The notes under the pieces were generated by a model that saw only the letters and a program-made list of their open reading frames with translations, had not been told where the DNA came from and made no database searches. A program made the translations under genes and the position numbers. A stretch of 64,000 nt of DNA from Rhodoferax ferrireducens (GTDB taxonomy: Bacteria; Pseudomonadota; Gammaproteobacteria; Burkholderiales; Burkholderiaceae_C): contig MTEI01000001.1 of the NCBI GenBank assembly GCA_002083775.1, positions 124,001 through 188,000 on the forward strand, in the 5' to 3' direction. Of the stretch, positions 15,950 to 24,341 are shown one piece after another (position 1 is the stretch's first letter; each line of letters begins with the position of its first letter).

Positions 15950-18391
15950 ATGTTTTCTACCATGACCCCCCAAACCCCGGATGCCGGCCTGCTACATAAC
16001 CTTAACCCCGAGCAGCTGGCCGCTGTCACCTTGCCGGCCGAGCACGCACTGATTCTGGCTGGTGCCGGTTCCGGCAAAACCCGGGTGCTGACCACGCGCA
16101 TTGCCTGGCTGCTGCAAACCGGCCAGGTGTCGCCGGGCGGCATTCTGGCGGTGACCTTCACCAACAAAGCCGCCAAGGAGATGATGACGCGCCTGGGCGC
16201 GATGCTGCCGGTGAACGTGCGTGGCATGTGGATTGGCACTTTCCACGGCCTGTGCAACCGGTTTTTGCGCGCCCATTACAAGCTGGCCAACCTGCCGCAA
16301 GCGTTTCAGATTCTGGACACGCAAGACCAGCTCTCCAGCATCAAGCGCCTCTACAAACAGTTTGGCATTGACGACGAGCGTTACCCGGTCAAACAGATGC
16401 AGTGGTTCATTGGCGGCTGCAAGGAAGACGGCCTGCGCCCGAACATGGTCCCGGCCAAAGACCCGGAAACCCGCAAAAAGGTCGAGATCTACCAGCTCTA
16501 CGAGGAGCAATGTCAGCGTGAAGGCGTGGTCGATTTTGGCGAGCTGATGCTGCGCAGCTACGAGCTGCTGCGTGACAACGACCCGATCCGTGAGCATTAC
16601 CAGCGGCGTTTCCGGCACATCCTGATCGACGAGTTTCAGGACACCAACAAGCTGCAATACGCCTGGATCAAGATGCTGGCGGGCACCGGCGCGCACAGCA
16701 GTGTCGACGGCGCGTTTCAGCCCACCGGTTGTGTGCTGGCCGTGGGCGACGATGACCAGAGCATCTACGCCTTTCGCGGTGCACGCGTGGGCAACATGGC
16801 TGACTTTGTGCAGGAGTTCCATGTCCAGCATCAGATCAAGCTGGAAGAAAACTACCGCAGCGGCAGCAACATCCTCGACAGTGCCAACGCGCTGATCGCC
16901 AACAACAGCAAACGCCTGGGCAAAAACCTGCGCACCGCGCAAGGTCCGGGTGAGCCCGTGCGTGTGTTCGAGGCCACCAGCGACTTTGCCGAAGCCAACT
17001 GGATGGTCGACGAGATGAAGCAGCTGGTGCGGGAAGACGTCGAGCGCAAAGAAATCGCTGTGCTGTACCGCAGCAACGCCCAAAGCCGGGTGATCGAAAC
17101 CGCTCTTTTTAACAACGGCATGCCGTACAAGGTCTATGGCGGCCTGCGCTTTTTTGAGCGCGCCGAAATCAAGAACGCGCTAGCTTACCTGCGCCTGCTG
17201 GAAAACCCGCGTGACGACACCAGCTTCATGCGGGCGGTGAACTTTCCGCCGCGCGGCATCGGCGCACGCAGCCTGGAGCAATTGCAGGACTTGGCGCGCG
17301 CCAGCGGTTGCGCTTTGAGCGATGCGGTCAGCGGCCTGAGCGGCAAAGCCGGCACGAACATTGGTGCGTTTCTGGCGGGTATCGACGTGTTGCATGAACA
17401 AACACAAGGCTTGAGCCTGCGCGACATCATCGCCGCCACGCTGGAGCACAGCGGCCTGATCACCCATTACAAAGCCGACCGCGAAGGCGCCGATCGGGTG
17501 GAGAACTTGGAGGAACTGGTCAACGCCGCCGAGAGTTTTGTCAGCATCGAAGGTTTTGGCCGCGACGCAATCGCCCTGCCGGTGGATGAACTGGGACAGG
17601 CTTTGACGCAATCCCCTGCCTCGCAAGGGCTGGACCTGAACCAGCCGGTGCTGGACATTCCCGCGCCCGACCTGGAGACTGGTGAAACCTTGTCGCCGTT
17701 GGCCGCCTTTCTGACGCACGCCGCGCTGGAGGCCGGTGACAACCAGGCGCAGGCCGGGCAGGACGCCATCCAGCTCATGACGGTGCACGCCAGCAAGGGG
17801 CTGGAATTTGACTGCGTATTCATCACCGGCATGGAAGAAGGCCTGTTTCCGCACGAAAACTCGATGACGGACCGCGACAGCCTGGAGGAAGAACGCCGCC
17901 TGATGTACGTAGCCATCACCCGCGCACGCAAACGCCTGTACCTGAGCCATTCGCAGACCCGCATGTTGCACGGCCAGACGCGTTACAACATGAAGAGCCG
18001 GTTTTTTGAGGAACTGCCCGAAGAGGCGCTGAAATGGATCACACCCAAACAATCCGGCTATGCCGGGCACAGCGCTGGCGGCTTTGTTGGTGGCAGTTTT
18101 GGCTCTGGCGGTAGTTCATATTCAGGAGCTACCAGCCCTTATGCTGAAAGGGATAGAGGCCAATTTGGCACTGATTATTCAAAGTACTCAGCCCCGGTGC
18201 CACCGCAGCGCCAGGAGGCCAGTGGCCACAGTTTCAAGGTCGGCCAGAAGCTGTTTCACGCCAAGTTTGGCGAAGGCACGGTGCTGGCGCTGGAAGGTGT
18301 TGGTGACGATGCCCGCGCCCAGATCAACTTCCCGCGCCACGGCGTAAAGTGGCTGGCGCTGAGTGTGGCCAAGCTGACGCCGCTGCCTTGA
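15950..18391 (+). CDS. uvrD: UvrD/Rep-family DNA helicase (helicase II)
   Basis: 813 residues; superfamily 1A 3'-5' helicase of excision and mismatch repair. Motifs: NPEQLAAV (Q), LAGAGSGKTRVLTTRIAWLL (I), GILAVTFTNKAAKEM (Ia), ILIDEFQDTNKLQY (II), VGDDDQSIYAFRGA (III), LEENYRS (IV), VHASKGLEFDCVFITGMEEG (V) and VAITRARKRLYLSHS (VI). The C-terminus ends in the Tudor-like region GQKLFHAKFGEGTVLALEG. Between the core and this tail the linker contains SGATSPYAERDRG (about residues 726-737), encoded by a type A palindrome. ATG 15950 or 15962 may be the start (MFSTMTPQTPD). The ORF track's 15614 start is too far upstream. Confidence 0.93.
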   Translation: MFSTMTPQTPDAGLLHNLNPEQLAAVTLPAEHALILAGAGSGKTRVLTTRIAWLLQTGQVSPGGILAVTFTNKAAKEMMTRLGAMLPVNVRGMWIGTFHGLCNRFLRAHYKLANLPQAFQILDTQDQLSSIKRLYKQFGIDDERYPVKQMQWFIGGCKEDGLRPNMVPAKDPETRKKVEIYQLYEEQCQREGVVDFGELMLRSYELLRDNDPIREHYQRRFRHILIDEFQDTNKLQYAWIKMLAGTGAHSSVDGAFQPTGCVLAVGDDDQSIYAFRGARVGNMADFVQEFHVQHQIKLEENYRSGSNILDSANALIANNSKRLGKNLRTAQGPGEPVRVFEATSDFAEANWMVDEMKQLVREDVERKEIAVLYRSNAQSRVIETALFNNGMPYKVYGGLRFFERAEIKNALAYLRLLENPRDDTSFMRAVNFPPRGIGARSLEQLQDLARASGCALSDAVSGLSGKAGTNIGAFLAGIDVLHEQTQGLSLRDIIAATLEHSGLITHYKADREGADRVENLEELVNAAESFVSIEGFGRDAIALPVDELGQALTQSPASQGLDLNQPVLDIPAPDLETGETLSPLAAFLTHAALEAGDNQAQAGQDAIQLMTVHASKGLEFDCVFITGMEEGLFPHENSMTDRDSLEEERRLMYVAITRARKRLYLSHSQTRMLHGQTRYNMKSRFFEELPEEALKWITPKQSGYAGHSAGGFVGGSFGSGGSSYSGATSPYAERDRGQFGTDYSKYSAPVPPQRQEASGHSFKVGQKLFHAKFGEGTVLALEGVGDDARAQINFPRHGVKWLALSVAKLTPLP
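18127..18161. repeat. Type A palindromic repeat inside uvrD
   Basis: AGCTACCAGCCCTTATGCTGAAAGGGATAGAGGCC, a full-length copy with both arms recognisable. It is translated in frame as ATSPYAERDRG in the flexible linker before the UvrD C-terminal domain. Confidence 0.88.
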
Positions 18392-18492
18392 ACCAGCATC
18401 ATCAGGCGCTGTCTGGGTATGTTGCTGCCGGGTCAAAAGTAGCAGGTTGACGCCAAGGTCTTTGCCTTTTACCCTGACTGTCACCCTGACTG

Positions 18493-18580
18493 TCCTGCCG
18501 GACCACGACCCGGCATTCATGATGTCACCTTGCATGGATTGCGGGTCGCGCCCGCAATGACGGCCTTCTTTCGGCCTTCG
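18493..18580. repeat. Type B repeat, intergenic
   Basis: CCGGACCACGACCCGGCATTCATGATGTCACCTTGCATGGATTGCGGGTCGCGCCCGCAATGACGG. It contains the inverted pair TTGCGGG/CCCGCAA and is followed by GGCCTTCTTTCGGCC. It matches the element at 8042-8120 in order and content. It occupies most of the 213-base gap between convergent uvrD and the BPSS1780-family gene; I see no gene in this gap. Confidence 0.82.
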
Positions 18581-18604
18581 GAGAAGGCGTCATTTCCCTG
18601 CCAG

Positions 18605-19393
18605 TCAGTCAGGCTGCCTGCCAGCATCCACCGGCGCCTCAAAGCTGTCACGGTAAGTGAAATACAGCGAGGTGAAGAACATCGCTGCCACCAGCAGCAA
18701 GGCGGGAAATAACATCACGCTGGCCAGGCTGGGGCTGCCGAAGATGGCGGATGCGGCAGTCACGGTCAGCACCGCGCCCACCATGATGCCCATCCACAAA
18801 AACGCGAACACCGTCAGTGCCCAGAAATTGCGTCCACAGGCCACGATGCTGAAAAACATGGCTTTGAGCGCGGGCAAATTCTGCCAGTAGACCAGCGCCG
18901 GGGCGTGCCAGAACAGCAGTGACAGCGGCAGGTGCAAGCCGATGAAGGTCCACATGGCCATCTGGAAGCTGCCTGCGCTCATCATCTCGGTGGTGGGCGC
19001 CTGGCCACCAAGGTACATGCGGGCAAAACCCCCATCGTCGATCAGGTAAGACGCCCCGATGGCGCACAGAAACCCGGTGGCGTAGAAGCCGCCCAGCAAC
19101 AGCATGGCGCGCAGTTTGACCGGCCCGGCGCGAAAAGCGCTCAGCAGGATCAGCGGCATGGGAAATTTGCCTTGGGCGGCCTCGCGGCTGGCGGCCATCA
19201 GCCCCAGGGTGATGGCTGGCAGCAACGTCATGGCCAATGGCAGACCCACCAGTGGCACCATGGTAGCCACTGACATCAGGGCCATGAACATGAAAAACAG
19301 CCCGGCCAGCGCCAGCGGTTGTTTCAGGAAAGTCTGCACACCCAGGCGAACCCAGATGGCCCCGGTGCGGGCAGGAACCAGATTGAGCTTCAT
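18605..19393 (-). CDS. BPSS1780-family inner-membrane protein
   Basis: 262 residues, polytopic. At least six hydrophobic segments are visible, such as LALAGLFFMFMALMSVATMVPLVG, AMLLLGGFYATGFLCAIGASYL and ASVMLFPALLLVAAMFFTSLYF. The opening KLNLVPARTGAIWVRLGVQTFLKQPLAL matches the family of uncharacterised betaproteobacterial membrane proteins named after Burkholderia BPSS1780. Its ATG overlaps the thrB stop (ATGA), so the two are co-translated. This pairing next to thrB and polA is usual in Burkholderiales. Function is unknown. Confidence 0.8.
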   Translation of the reverse strand: MKLNLVPARTGAIWVRLGVQTFLKQPLALAGLFFMFMALMSVATMVPLVGLPLAMTLLPAITLGLMAASREAAQGKFPMPLILLSAFRAGPVKLRAMLLLGGFYATGFLCAIGASYLIDDGGFARMYLGGQAPTTEMMSAGSFQMAMWTFIGLHLPLSLLFWHAPALVYWQNLPALKAMFFSIVACGRNFWALTVFAFLWMGIMVGAVLTVTAASAIFGSPSLASVMLFPALLLVAAMFFTSLYFTYRDSFEAPVDAGRQPD

Positions 19394-20385
19394 GCTGTGC
19401 GCGCCAGTTGGTCAAACGTCAAAGGGTGGTGGGCGCGCTGCTGCAGCACCCGCTCAAAGTGAGCCGGGTCGTGCGCCTGCAAAACGCTGGCGGCACGCGG
19501 CAGGTAAAAGTCCCACAGGCGCGACACCCAGAAGCGCAGGGCGGCCGCGCGCAACATGGCCGGCAGCAGGTCGCGTTCATTGTCCTGCAGTGGCCGCACC
19601 GCGTTGTAAGCCGCTATAAAAGCATGAGCACGTTGGGCATGATGCACGCCGGTTGTGGGGTCAATACACCAGTCATTGAGGCATACCGCCAGGTCAAAGA
19701 CAAAGCTGTCCACGCCGGCAAAATAAAAGTCAAAAAAACCGCTCAAGGTGGGCTGGCCATGCAGCGTGTCAAACATCACGTTGTCACGAAACAGGTCGGC
19801 GTGGATCGGTCCGCGGGGCAGGGCTGCGTAACCGGGCTGGGTAGCCAGGCTGTTCTGGTAGGTCAACTCACTCTGAATCAGTTCTTTTTGGCTATCTGAC
19901 AGGTGTGGCAGCACCACCGGTACCACCTCATTCCACCAGGGCAGGGCGCGCAGATTGGGTTGGGTCAACTCAAAGTCCTGTCCCGCCAGATGCAACTGCG
20001 CCAGCCTGGCACCCACCTGGGCGCAGTGCACCCCGGTCGGGTTGGCCTCGCTTTTGCCGCGTAACTTGTCCACCACGGCCGCGGGCTTGCCTTTGACTTC
20101 AAACACCAGTGCGCCTGACGCATTGGCATGGGGCTCGGGAACAGCGATGCCACGCTGCGCCAGATGTTTCATGAGCCGCAGGTAAAACTGCAACTGCTCA
20201 AACGTCAGGCGCTCAAACAGCGTCAGCACGTAGTCGTGGGCCTGGCCCGCGCGCTCGGTGGAGGCAAAATAGTTGGTGTTTTCAATGCCGCCTGCGCAAG
20301 GCCGCAAGTCGGTCAGTTCCCCCAAGCCCAGTCCACGCAGCAGGGTGCGTGCCTCTGGTTCGGAAACTTCCGTGTAAACCGCCAT
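19390..20385 (-). CDS. thrB: Homoserine kinase (choline-kinase-fold type)
   Basis: 331 residues. It phosphorylates homoserine in threonine synthesis and belongs to the APH/choline-kinase fold used by Pseudomonas and betaproteobacteria, not the GHMP-type ThrB of enterics. Signatures: AVYTEVSEPEARTLL at the start, GGIENTNYFA, LRGKSEANPTGVHCAQVG, and the catalytic HADLFRDNVMFD (Brenner-type HxDxxxxN) followed by GFFDFYFAGVDSFVFDLAVCLNDWC with the metal-binding Asp. An AAAGG motif immediately precedes the ATG. It lies 3 bases downstream of the DUF2782 gene and overlaps the membrane-protein gene that follows. Confidence 0.93.
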   Translation of the reverse strand: MAVYTEVSEPEARTLLRGLGLGELTDLRPCAGGIENTNYFASTERAGQAHDYVLTLFERLTFEQLQFYLRLMKHLAQRGIAVPEPHANASGALVFEVKGKPAAVVDKLRGKSEANPTGVHCAQVGARLAQLHLAGQDFELTQPNLRALPWWNEVVPVVLPHLSDSQKELIQSELTYQNSLATQPGYAALPRGPIHADLFRDNVMFDTLHGQPTLSGFFDFYFAGVDSFVFDLAVCLNDWCIDPTTGVHHAQRAHAFIAAYNAVRPLQDNERDLLPAMLRAAALRFWVSRLWDFYLPRAASVLQAHDPAHFERVLQQRAHHPLTFDQLARTA

Positions 20386-20388
20386 CCT

Positions 20389-20718
20389 TTAAAACCCCAG
20401 GACTTTCCAGGTGCGCTCGCCGCTGGCGGGTGCCACGTCGTAGGCAGGCATACCGTCTTTGGGTTTCACGGTGATGCTCTTGGTTTCGCTGCCCACGCGC
20501 ACCTCGTCAATGCGGGTGCTGGCGTCTTCCACCACGATGTGGCGGGTGGTTTGCTCCGGTACCTGCCTGGCTGACGCAGGGGCGCTGGCCGCTGGGGCAG
20601 GTGGCGGGCTGGCCACAGTCTGCGCTTGCGCCGCGCCGCACAGCAGCAGGCACAGGGGCAGAACAGAGGTCAGTGAACGGGCAAAAAAGGGCCTGGAGGG
20701 GGGTGTTGAGTGCATCAT
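20389..20718 (-). CDS. DUF2782 domain periplasmic protein
   Basis: 109 residues with a Sec signal peptide (SLTSVLPLCLLLCGAAQAQ), then a Pro/Ala-rich stretch and the DUF2782 core RHIVVEDASTRIDEVRVGSETKSITVKPKDGMPAYDV. The family is small, uncharacterised and commonly encoded between thrB and polA in betaproteobacteria, as here. It is divergent from polA; the 50-base gap must carry both promoters. Two consecutive ATG codons (20718, 20715) could start it. Confidence 0.82.
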   Translation of the reverse strand: MMHSTPPSRPFFARSLTSVLPLCLLLCGAAQAQTVASPPPAPAASAPASARQVPEQTTRHIVVEDASTRIDEVRVGSETKSITVKPKDGMPAYDVAPASGERTWKVLGF

Positions 20719-20768
20719 TTGATTGTAGTTGGGCGGCTATATCCCGGTGGCACAGGCAAAATGCCGCC

Positions 20769-23627
20769 ATGAACACTGCCCCACCCAAAACCCTGTTGCT
20801 GGTCGACGGCTCCAGCTACCTGTACCGCGCTTTTCACGCCATGCCGGACCTGCGCGCGGTGCCGGGCGACCCCAGCAGCAGCCCCACCGGGGCCATTCGC
20901 GGCATGATCAACATGCTGCAAAGCCTGCGCAAAGAGGTGCCTGCGGCCTACGCCGCCTGCATTTTTGACGCCAAAGGCCCCACTTTCCGCGACGATCTGT
21001 ACCCCGAGTACAAGGCGCACCGCTCGCCCATGCCCGATGACCTGCGCAGCCAGATCGAGCCGATTCACGAGGTGGTCAAGCTGATGGGCTGGAAGGTGCT
21101 GGCCATTCCCGGCGTGGAGGCTGATGACGTGATCGGCACCTTGGCCGCTGCGGCGGATGCGCAAGGCATGCAGGTCATCGTCAGCAGCGGCGACAAGGAT
21201 CTGGCGCAGCTGGTGAACGAGCGCATCACCATCATCGACACCATGAACGGCCGTGTGCGCGATGTGGCTGGCGTCACCGCCGAATTTGGCGTGCCGCCAC
21301 ACTTGATGCGCGATTACCAGGCGCTGGTGGGCGACATGGTAGACAACGTGCCCGGTGTGCCCAAGGTCGGCCCCAAAACTGCTGCCAAGTGGCTCAACGA
21401 ATACGGCTCACTGGATGCCATTGTGGCCAATGCCGACAACATCAAAGGCGCGGTGGGTGAGAGCCTGAAAAAGTCGCTGGACTGGTTGCCGACGGGCCGC
21501 ATCCTGGTCACCATCAAGACCGACTGCGACCTGAATGGCTGGCTGCCGGGGCTACCTGCTATGGATGAAATAGCTGTTGGCGCAATGGATACGGGGGCTT
21601 TGGCCGGTTTTTATGATAAATATGGGTTCAGGGGGTTGGCACGGACGTTGGCAGCGAGCGGGTCGGAAGGAATGGGGGTCAGATCCACGCAGCGAAGCGG
21701 AGCTGGCTCTGACCCCCATTCCGTTGCTAGCCCGTCAGTGAAGCCCACCCGTGAGCGCGACCTGTTCGACGACCCCGACCCAGCGCCGTCAGTCGACCCT
21801 GCGCCATCCCCCAAACCCGCCAACACCTTGCGCTACGACACCATCCTGACCTGGGAAGCCTTCGACACCTGGTTCGCTAAATTAAAAGCCGCCGAGCTGG
21901 TCGCCATAGACACTGAAACCACCTCGCTCGACGAGATGCGCGCCCAGATCGTTGGCATCAGCTTCAGCGTGACACCGGGCGAAGCGGCTTACATCCCGCT
22001 GGCCCATGCCTACCCCGATGCACCCGCGCAACTGCCTTTAGACGAGGTGCTGGCCAAAATGAAACCCTGGCTGGAAGACGCCAGCCGCCAGAAACTGGGT
22101 CAACACGTCAAATACGACCGCCACGTTTTCGCCAACCATGGCATCGAGGTGCAAGGTTACGCCCATGACACCATGCTGCAAAGTTACGTGTTGGAAGTGC
22201 ACAAACCGCACGGCCTTTCCAGCCTGGCCCAGCGGCACTTGGACCGCTCGGGCATCAATTTTGAAGACCTGTGTGGCAAAGGCGCCAACCAGATCTGTTT
22301 TGACCAGGTGGACATTGCCCAAGCCGCTGAGTATTCATGCGAAGACTCCGACATGACGCTGGCGGTGCACCAGGTCTTGTGGCCGCGGCTGGAGGCGGAT
22401 GTCAAATTGCGCTTTGTTTATCAGCTGGAAATCCAGAGCAGCGAAGCGCTGTACCGCATCGAGCGCAACGGCGTGTTGATTGACGCGCCCACGCTGGCCG
22501 CGCAAAGCCACGAACTGGGCCAGCGCATTTTGCAGCTGGAAAAAGAAGCGCATGAGTTGGCTGGTCAGCCGTTCAACCTGAGTAGTCCCAAACAAATTGG
22601 CGAGATTTTTTTTACGCAACTCGGCCTGCCGGTGGTCAAGAAAACCGCCACCGGCGCGCCCAGTACCGACGAAGAAGTGCTGGAAAAACTCGCGGAAGAC
22701 TACCCGCTGCCGGCCAAGATTCTGGAGCACCGGGGCCTGGCCAAGCTCAAGGGCACTTACACCGACAAGCTGGCGCAACTCGCCCTGCCTAGCGACGGGC
22801 GCGTCCACACGCACTACGCGCAGGCCGTGGCGGTGACCGGGCGACTCTCCAGTAATGACCCGAATCTGCAAAACATCCCGATCCGCACCCCCGAGGGCCG
22901 CCGTGTGCGTGAAGCGTTTGTCGCGCCGCCCGGGCATCTGATTGCCAGCGCCGATTACAGCCAGATCGAGCTGCGCATCATGGCGCACATCAGCGGTGAC
23001 GCCGCCTTGCTGCTGGCGTTTCATGACGGCATGGACGTGCACCGCGCCACCGCGGCCGAAATTTTTGGCATCGACACCGCGCAAGTCACCAGCGAGCAGC
23101 GGCGTTATGCCAAGGTGATCAACTTTAGCCTGATCTACGGCATGAGCGCCTACGGCCTGGCCAAGGCACTGAGCATTGACAACACCGCCGCCAAAAACTA
23201 CATCGCCCGCTACTTTGAGCGTTACCCCGGCGTGAAAAACTACATGGATCACACCCGCCAATTGGCAAAAAGTCAAGGTTACGTGGAAACCGTGTTTGGC
23301 CGACGCCTGTACCTGCCCGAGATCAACAGCCCGAACGGCCCGCGCCGCAGTGGTGCTGAGCGCGCTGCTATCAACGCCCCCATGCAAGGCACGGCCGCGG
23401 ATCTGATCAAGCTCAGCATGGTCAAGGTGCAAAACGTCATTGACGACCAAAAACTGGCCACCAAAATGATCATGCAGGTGCACGACGAACTGGTGTTTGA
23501 AGTGCCTGAGTTTGAAGTGGACTGGGTGCGCCACGAGGTGCCCAAACTCATGGCCGGTGTGGCGCACCTGAAGGTGCCGCTGCTGGCCGAGGTGGGTATA
23601 GGGCTGAATTGGGACAAGGCGCATTGA
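20769..23627 (+). CDS. polA: DNA polymerase I
   Basis: 952 residues. The 5' nuclease domain (about 1-290) begins TLLLVDGSSYLYRAFHAMPDLR and has GVEADDVIGTLA and SGDKDLAQLV. The 3'-5' exonuclease domain (about 365-570) keeps the catalytic AIDTETTSLDEM and YSCEDSDM, so proofreading should be active. The polymerase domain has ADYSQIELRIMAHISGD (A), RRYAKVINFSLIYGMSAYG (B) and QVHDELVFE (C). The linker between the nuclease and exonuclease domains is unusually long and holds a 54-base palindrome in frame (21669-21722) and a probable decayed type A repeat. ATG 20769 gives MNTAPPKTLLLVDG; the ORF-track extension to 20601 overlaps the divergent gene. Confidence 0.95.
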   Translation: MNTAPPKTLLLVDGSSYLYRAFHAMPDLRAVPGDPSSSPTGAIRGMINMLQSLRKEVPAAYAACIFDAKGPTFRDDLYPEYKAHRSPMPDDLRSQIEPIHEVVKLMGWKVLAIPGVEADDVIGTLAAAADAQGMQVIVSSGDKDLAQLVNERITIIDTMNGRVRDVAGVTAEFGVPPHLMRDYQALVGDMVDNVPGVPKVGPKTAAKWLNEYGSLDAIVANADNIKGAVGESLKKSLDWLPTGRILVTIKTDCDLNGWLPGLPAMDEIAVGAMDTGALAGFYDKYGFRGLARTLAASGSEGMGVRSTQRSGAGSDPHSVASPSVKPTRERDLFDDPDPAPSVDPAPSPKPANTLRYDTILTWEAFDTWFAKLKAAELVAIDTETTSLDEMRAQIVGISFSVTPGEAAYIPLAHAYPDAPAQLPLDEVLAKMKPWLEDASRQKLGQHVKYDRHVFANHGIEVQGYAHDTMLQSYVLEVHKPHGLSSLAQRHLDRSGINFEDLCGKGANQICFDQVDIAQAAEYSCEDSDMTLAVHQVLWPRLEADVKLRFVYQLEIQSSEALYRIERNGVLIDAPTLAAQSHELGQRILQLEKEAHELAGQPFNLSSPKQIGEIFFTQLGLPVVKKTATGAPSTDEEVLEKLAEDYPLPAKILEHRGLAKLKGTYTDKLAQLALPSDGRVHTHYAQAVAVTGRLSSNDPNLQNIPIRTPEGRRVREAFVAPPGHLIASADYSQIELRIMAHISGDAALLLAFHDGMDVHRATAAEIFGIDTAQVTSEQRRYAKVINFSLIYGMSAYGLAKALSIDNTAAKNYIARYFERYPGVKNYMDHTRQLAKSQGYVETVFGRRLYLPEINSPNGPRRSGAERAAINAPMQGTAADLIKLSMVKVQNVIDDQKLATKMIMQVHDELVFEVPEFEVDWVRHEVPKLMAGVAHLKVPLLAEVGIGLNWDKAH
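21570..21605. repeat. Probable decayed type A repeat inside polA
   Basis: ATAGCTGTTGGCGCAATGGATACGGGGGCTTTGGCC keeps the end pattern ATAGCT...GGGGCT-GGCC and length of the family, but both arms have changed. It encodes IAVGAMDTGALA at the end of the 5' nuclease domain. Confidence 0.5.
21669..21722. repeat. Perfect 15-bp inverted repeat in the polA linker (type C palindrome)
   Basis: GGAATGGGGGTCAGA and its exact reverse complement TCTGACCCCCATTCC flank a 24-base loop. The total is 54 bases, exactly 18 codons, and no stop is introduced. The arm sequence resembles REP-type palindromes (GGGGTCAGA...TCTGACCCC) common in betaproteobacteria. Confidence 0.88.
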
Positions 23628-23654
23628 GCGTTGGATTGCCTGGAAGGTGAAACC

Positions 23655-24326
23655 ATGGAGCCGATGACAATTTTTGCAATCTCGGGCGGCGTTCTGAGCA
23701 CAGTGATGGTGTACGTGGCGATGAAGGTCAGCCACTTTGGCGAGAGCCAGGCGTTGTCAGACAAGCTGTTGAAGGCCGACACCGACCTGGCCAACGCCAA
23801 AAAAACGCTGCAGGGTTATACCCACTATGCCGGTTGTCTGGAGGCCAGCCGCCAGACGGCGGCCGACCTACTCAAAGCACCGGTACTCACGCTCACCCGC
23901 GAGTACACGCAGGTGGAGGCCCTGTCCAAGGACAAATACAAACTCCGGGTTGATGCCACCGTGGTGGCCAAATACGCGGTGGAATTTGCCTTCGCGCTGG
24001 ATGTCAGCCCGGCGGGGCTGGCATTGAGCGAACTCGCCAACGGGGTGGCCCTGAAGATCACCCGCCCCACGCTGGTTGACGAACCCAAGGTCAGGCTCGT
24101 GTCCAGCCAAGTGATCAGCAGCGTCGATTTGCCCGACAAACCCCAGGTGCTGGCCGATTTGCAGGCCCAGTTTGCGCAGCAGTCCCGGCTCTACGGCACC
24201 GCCTTGAGTGCCGAGGATTCTGTGCGCAACCTGTGCAAACTCAAGGCGCTGGAAGCCGTTCGTGACGCACTGGCCCGCCAGCCGGGTGTGCGCCACGTGC
24301 CTGCGGTATTTGTGGAACTGCGTTAG
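23655..24326 (+). CDS. Membrane-anchored protein of unknown function
   Basis: 223 residues from ATG 23655, which has a GGAAGG site 10 bases upstream. One N-terminal hydrophobic helix (MTIFAISGGVLSTVMVYVAMKV) is followed by a short helical region (SDKLLKADTDLANAKKTLQGY). A soluble domain with strands follows: APVLTLTREYTQVEALSKDKYKLRVDATVVAKYAVEF and LALSELANGVALKITRPTLV. The domain loosely recalls DUF4230-type proteins, but I do not recognise it with confidence. It follows polA by 27 bases on the same strand and converges on the E2 gene. Function unknown. Confidence 0.6.
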   Translation: MEPMTIFAISGGVLSTVMVYVAMKVSHFGESQALSDKLLKADTDLANAKKTLQGYTHYAGCLEASRQTAADLLKAPVLTLTREYTQVEALSKDKYKLRVDATVVAKYAVEFAFALDVSPAGLALSELANGVALKITRPTLVDEPKVRLVSSQVISSVDLPDKPQVLADLQAQFAQQSRLYGTALSAEDSVRNLCKLKALEAVRDALARQPGVRHVPAVFVELR

Positions 24327-24341
24327 CGCAAAAGCACGCCG

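Noticed and set aside
22335-23735. 466-codon ORF on the minus strand
   Set aside because: It is a shadow of polA, which has all polymerase motifs on the plus strand.
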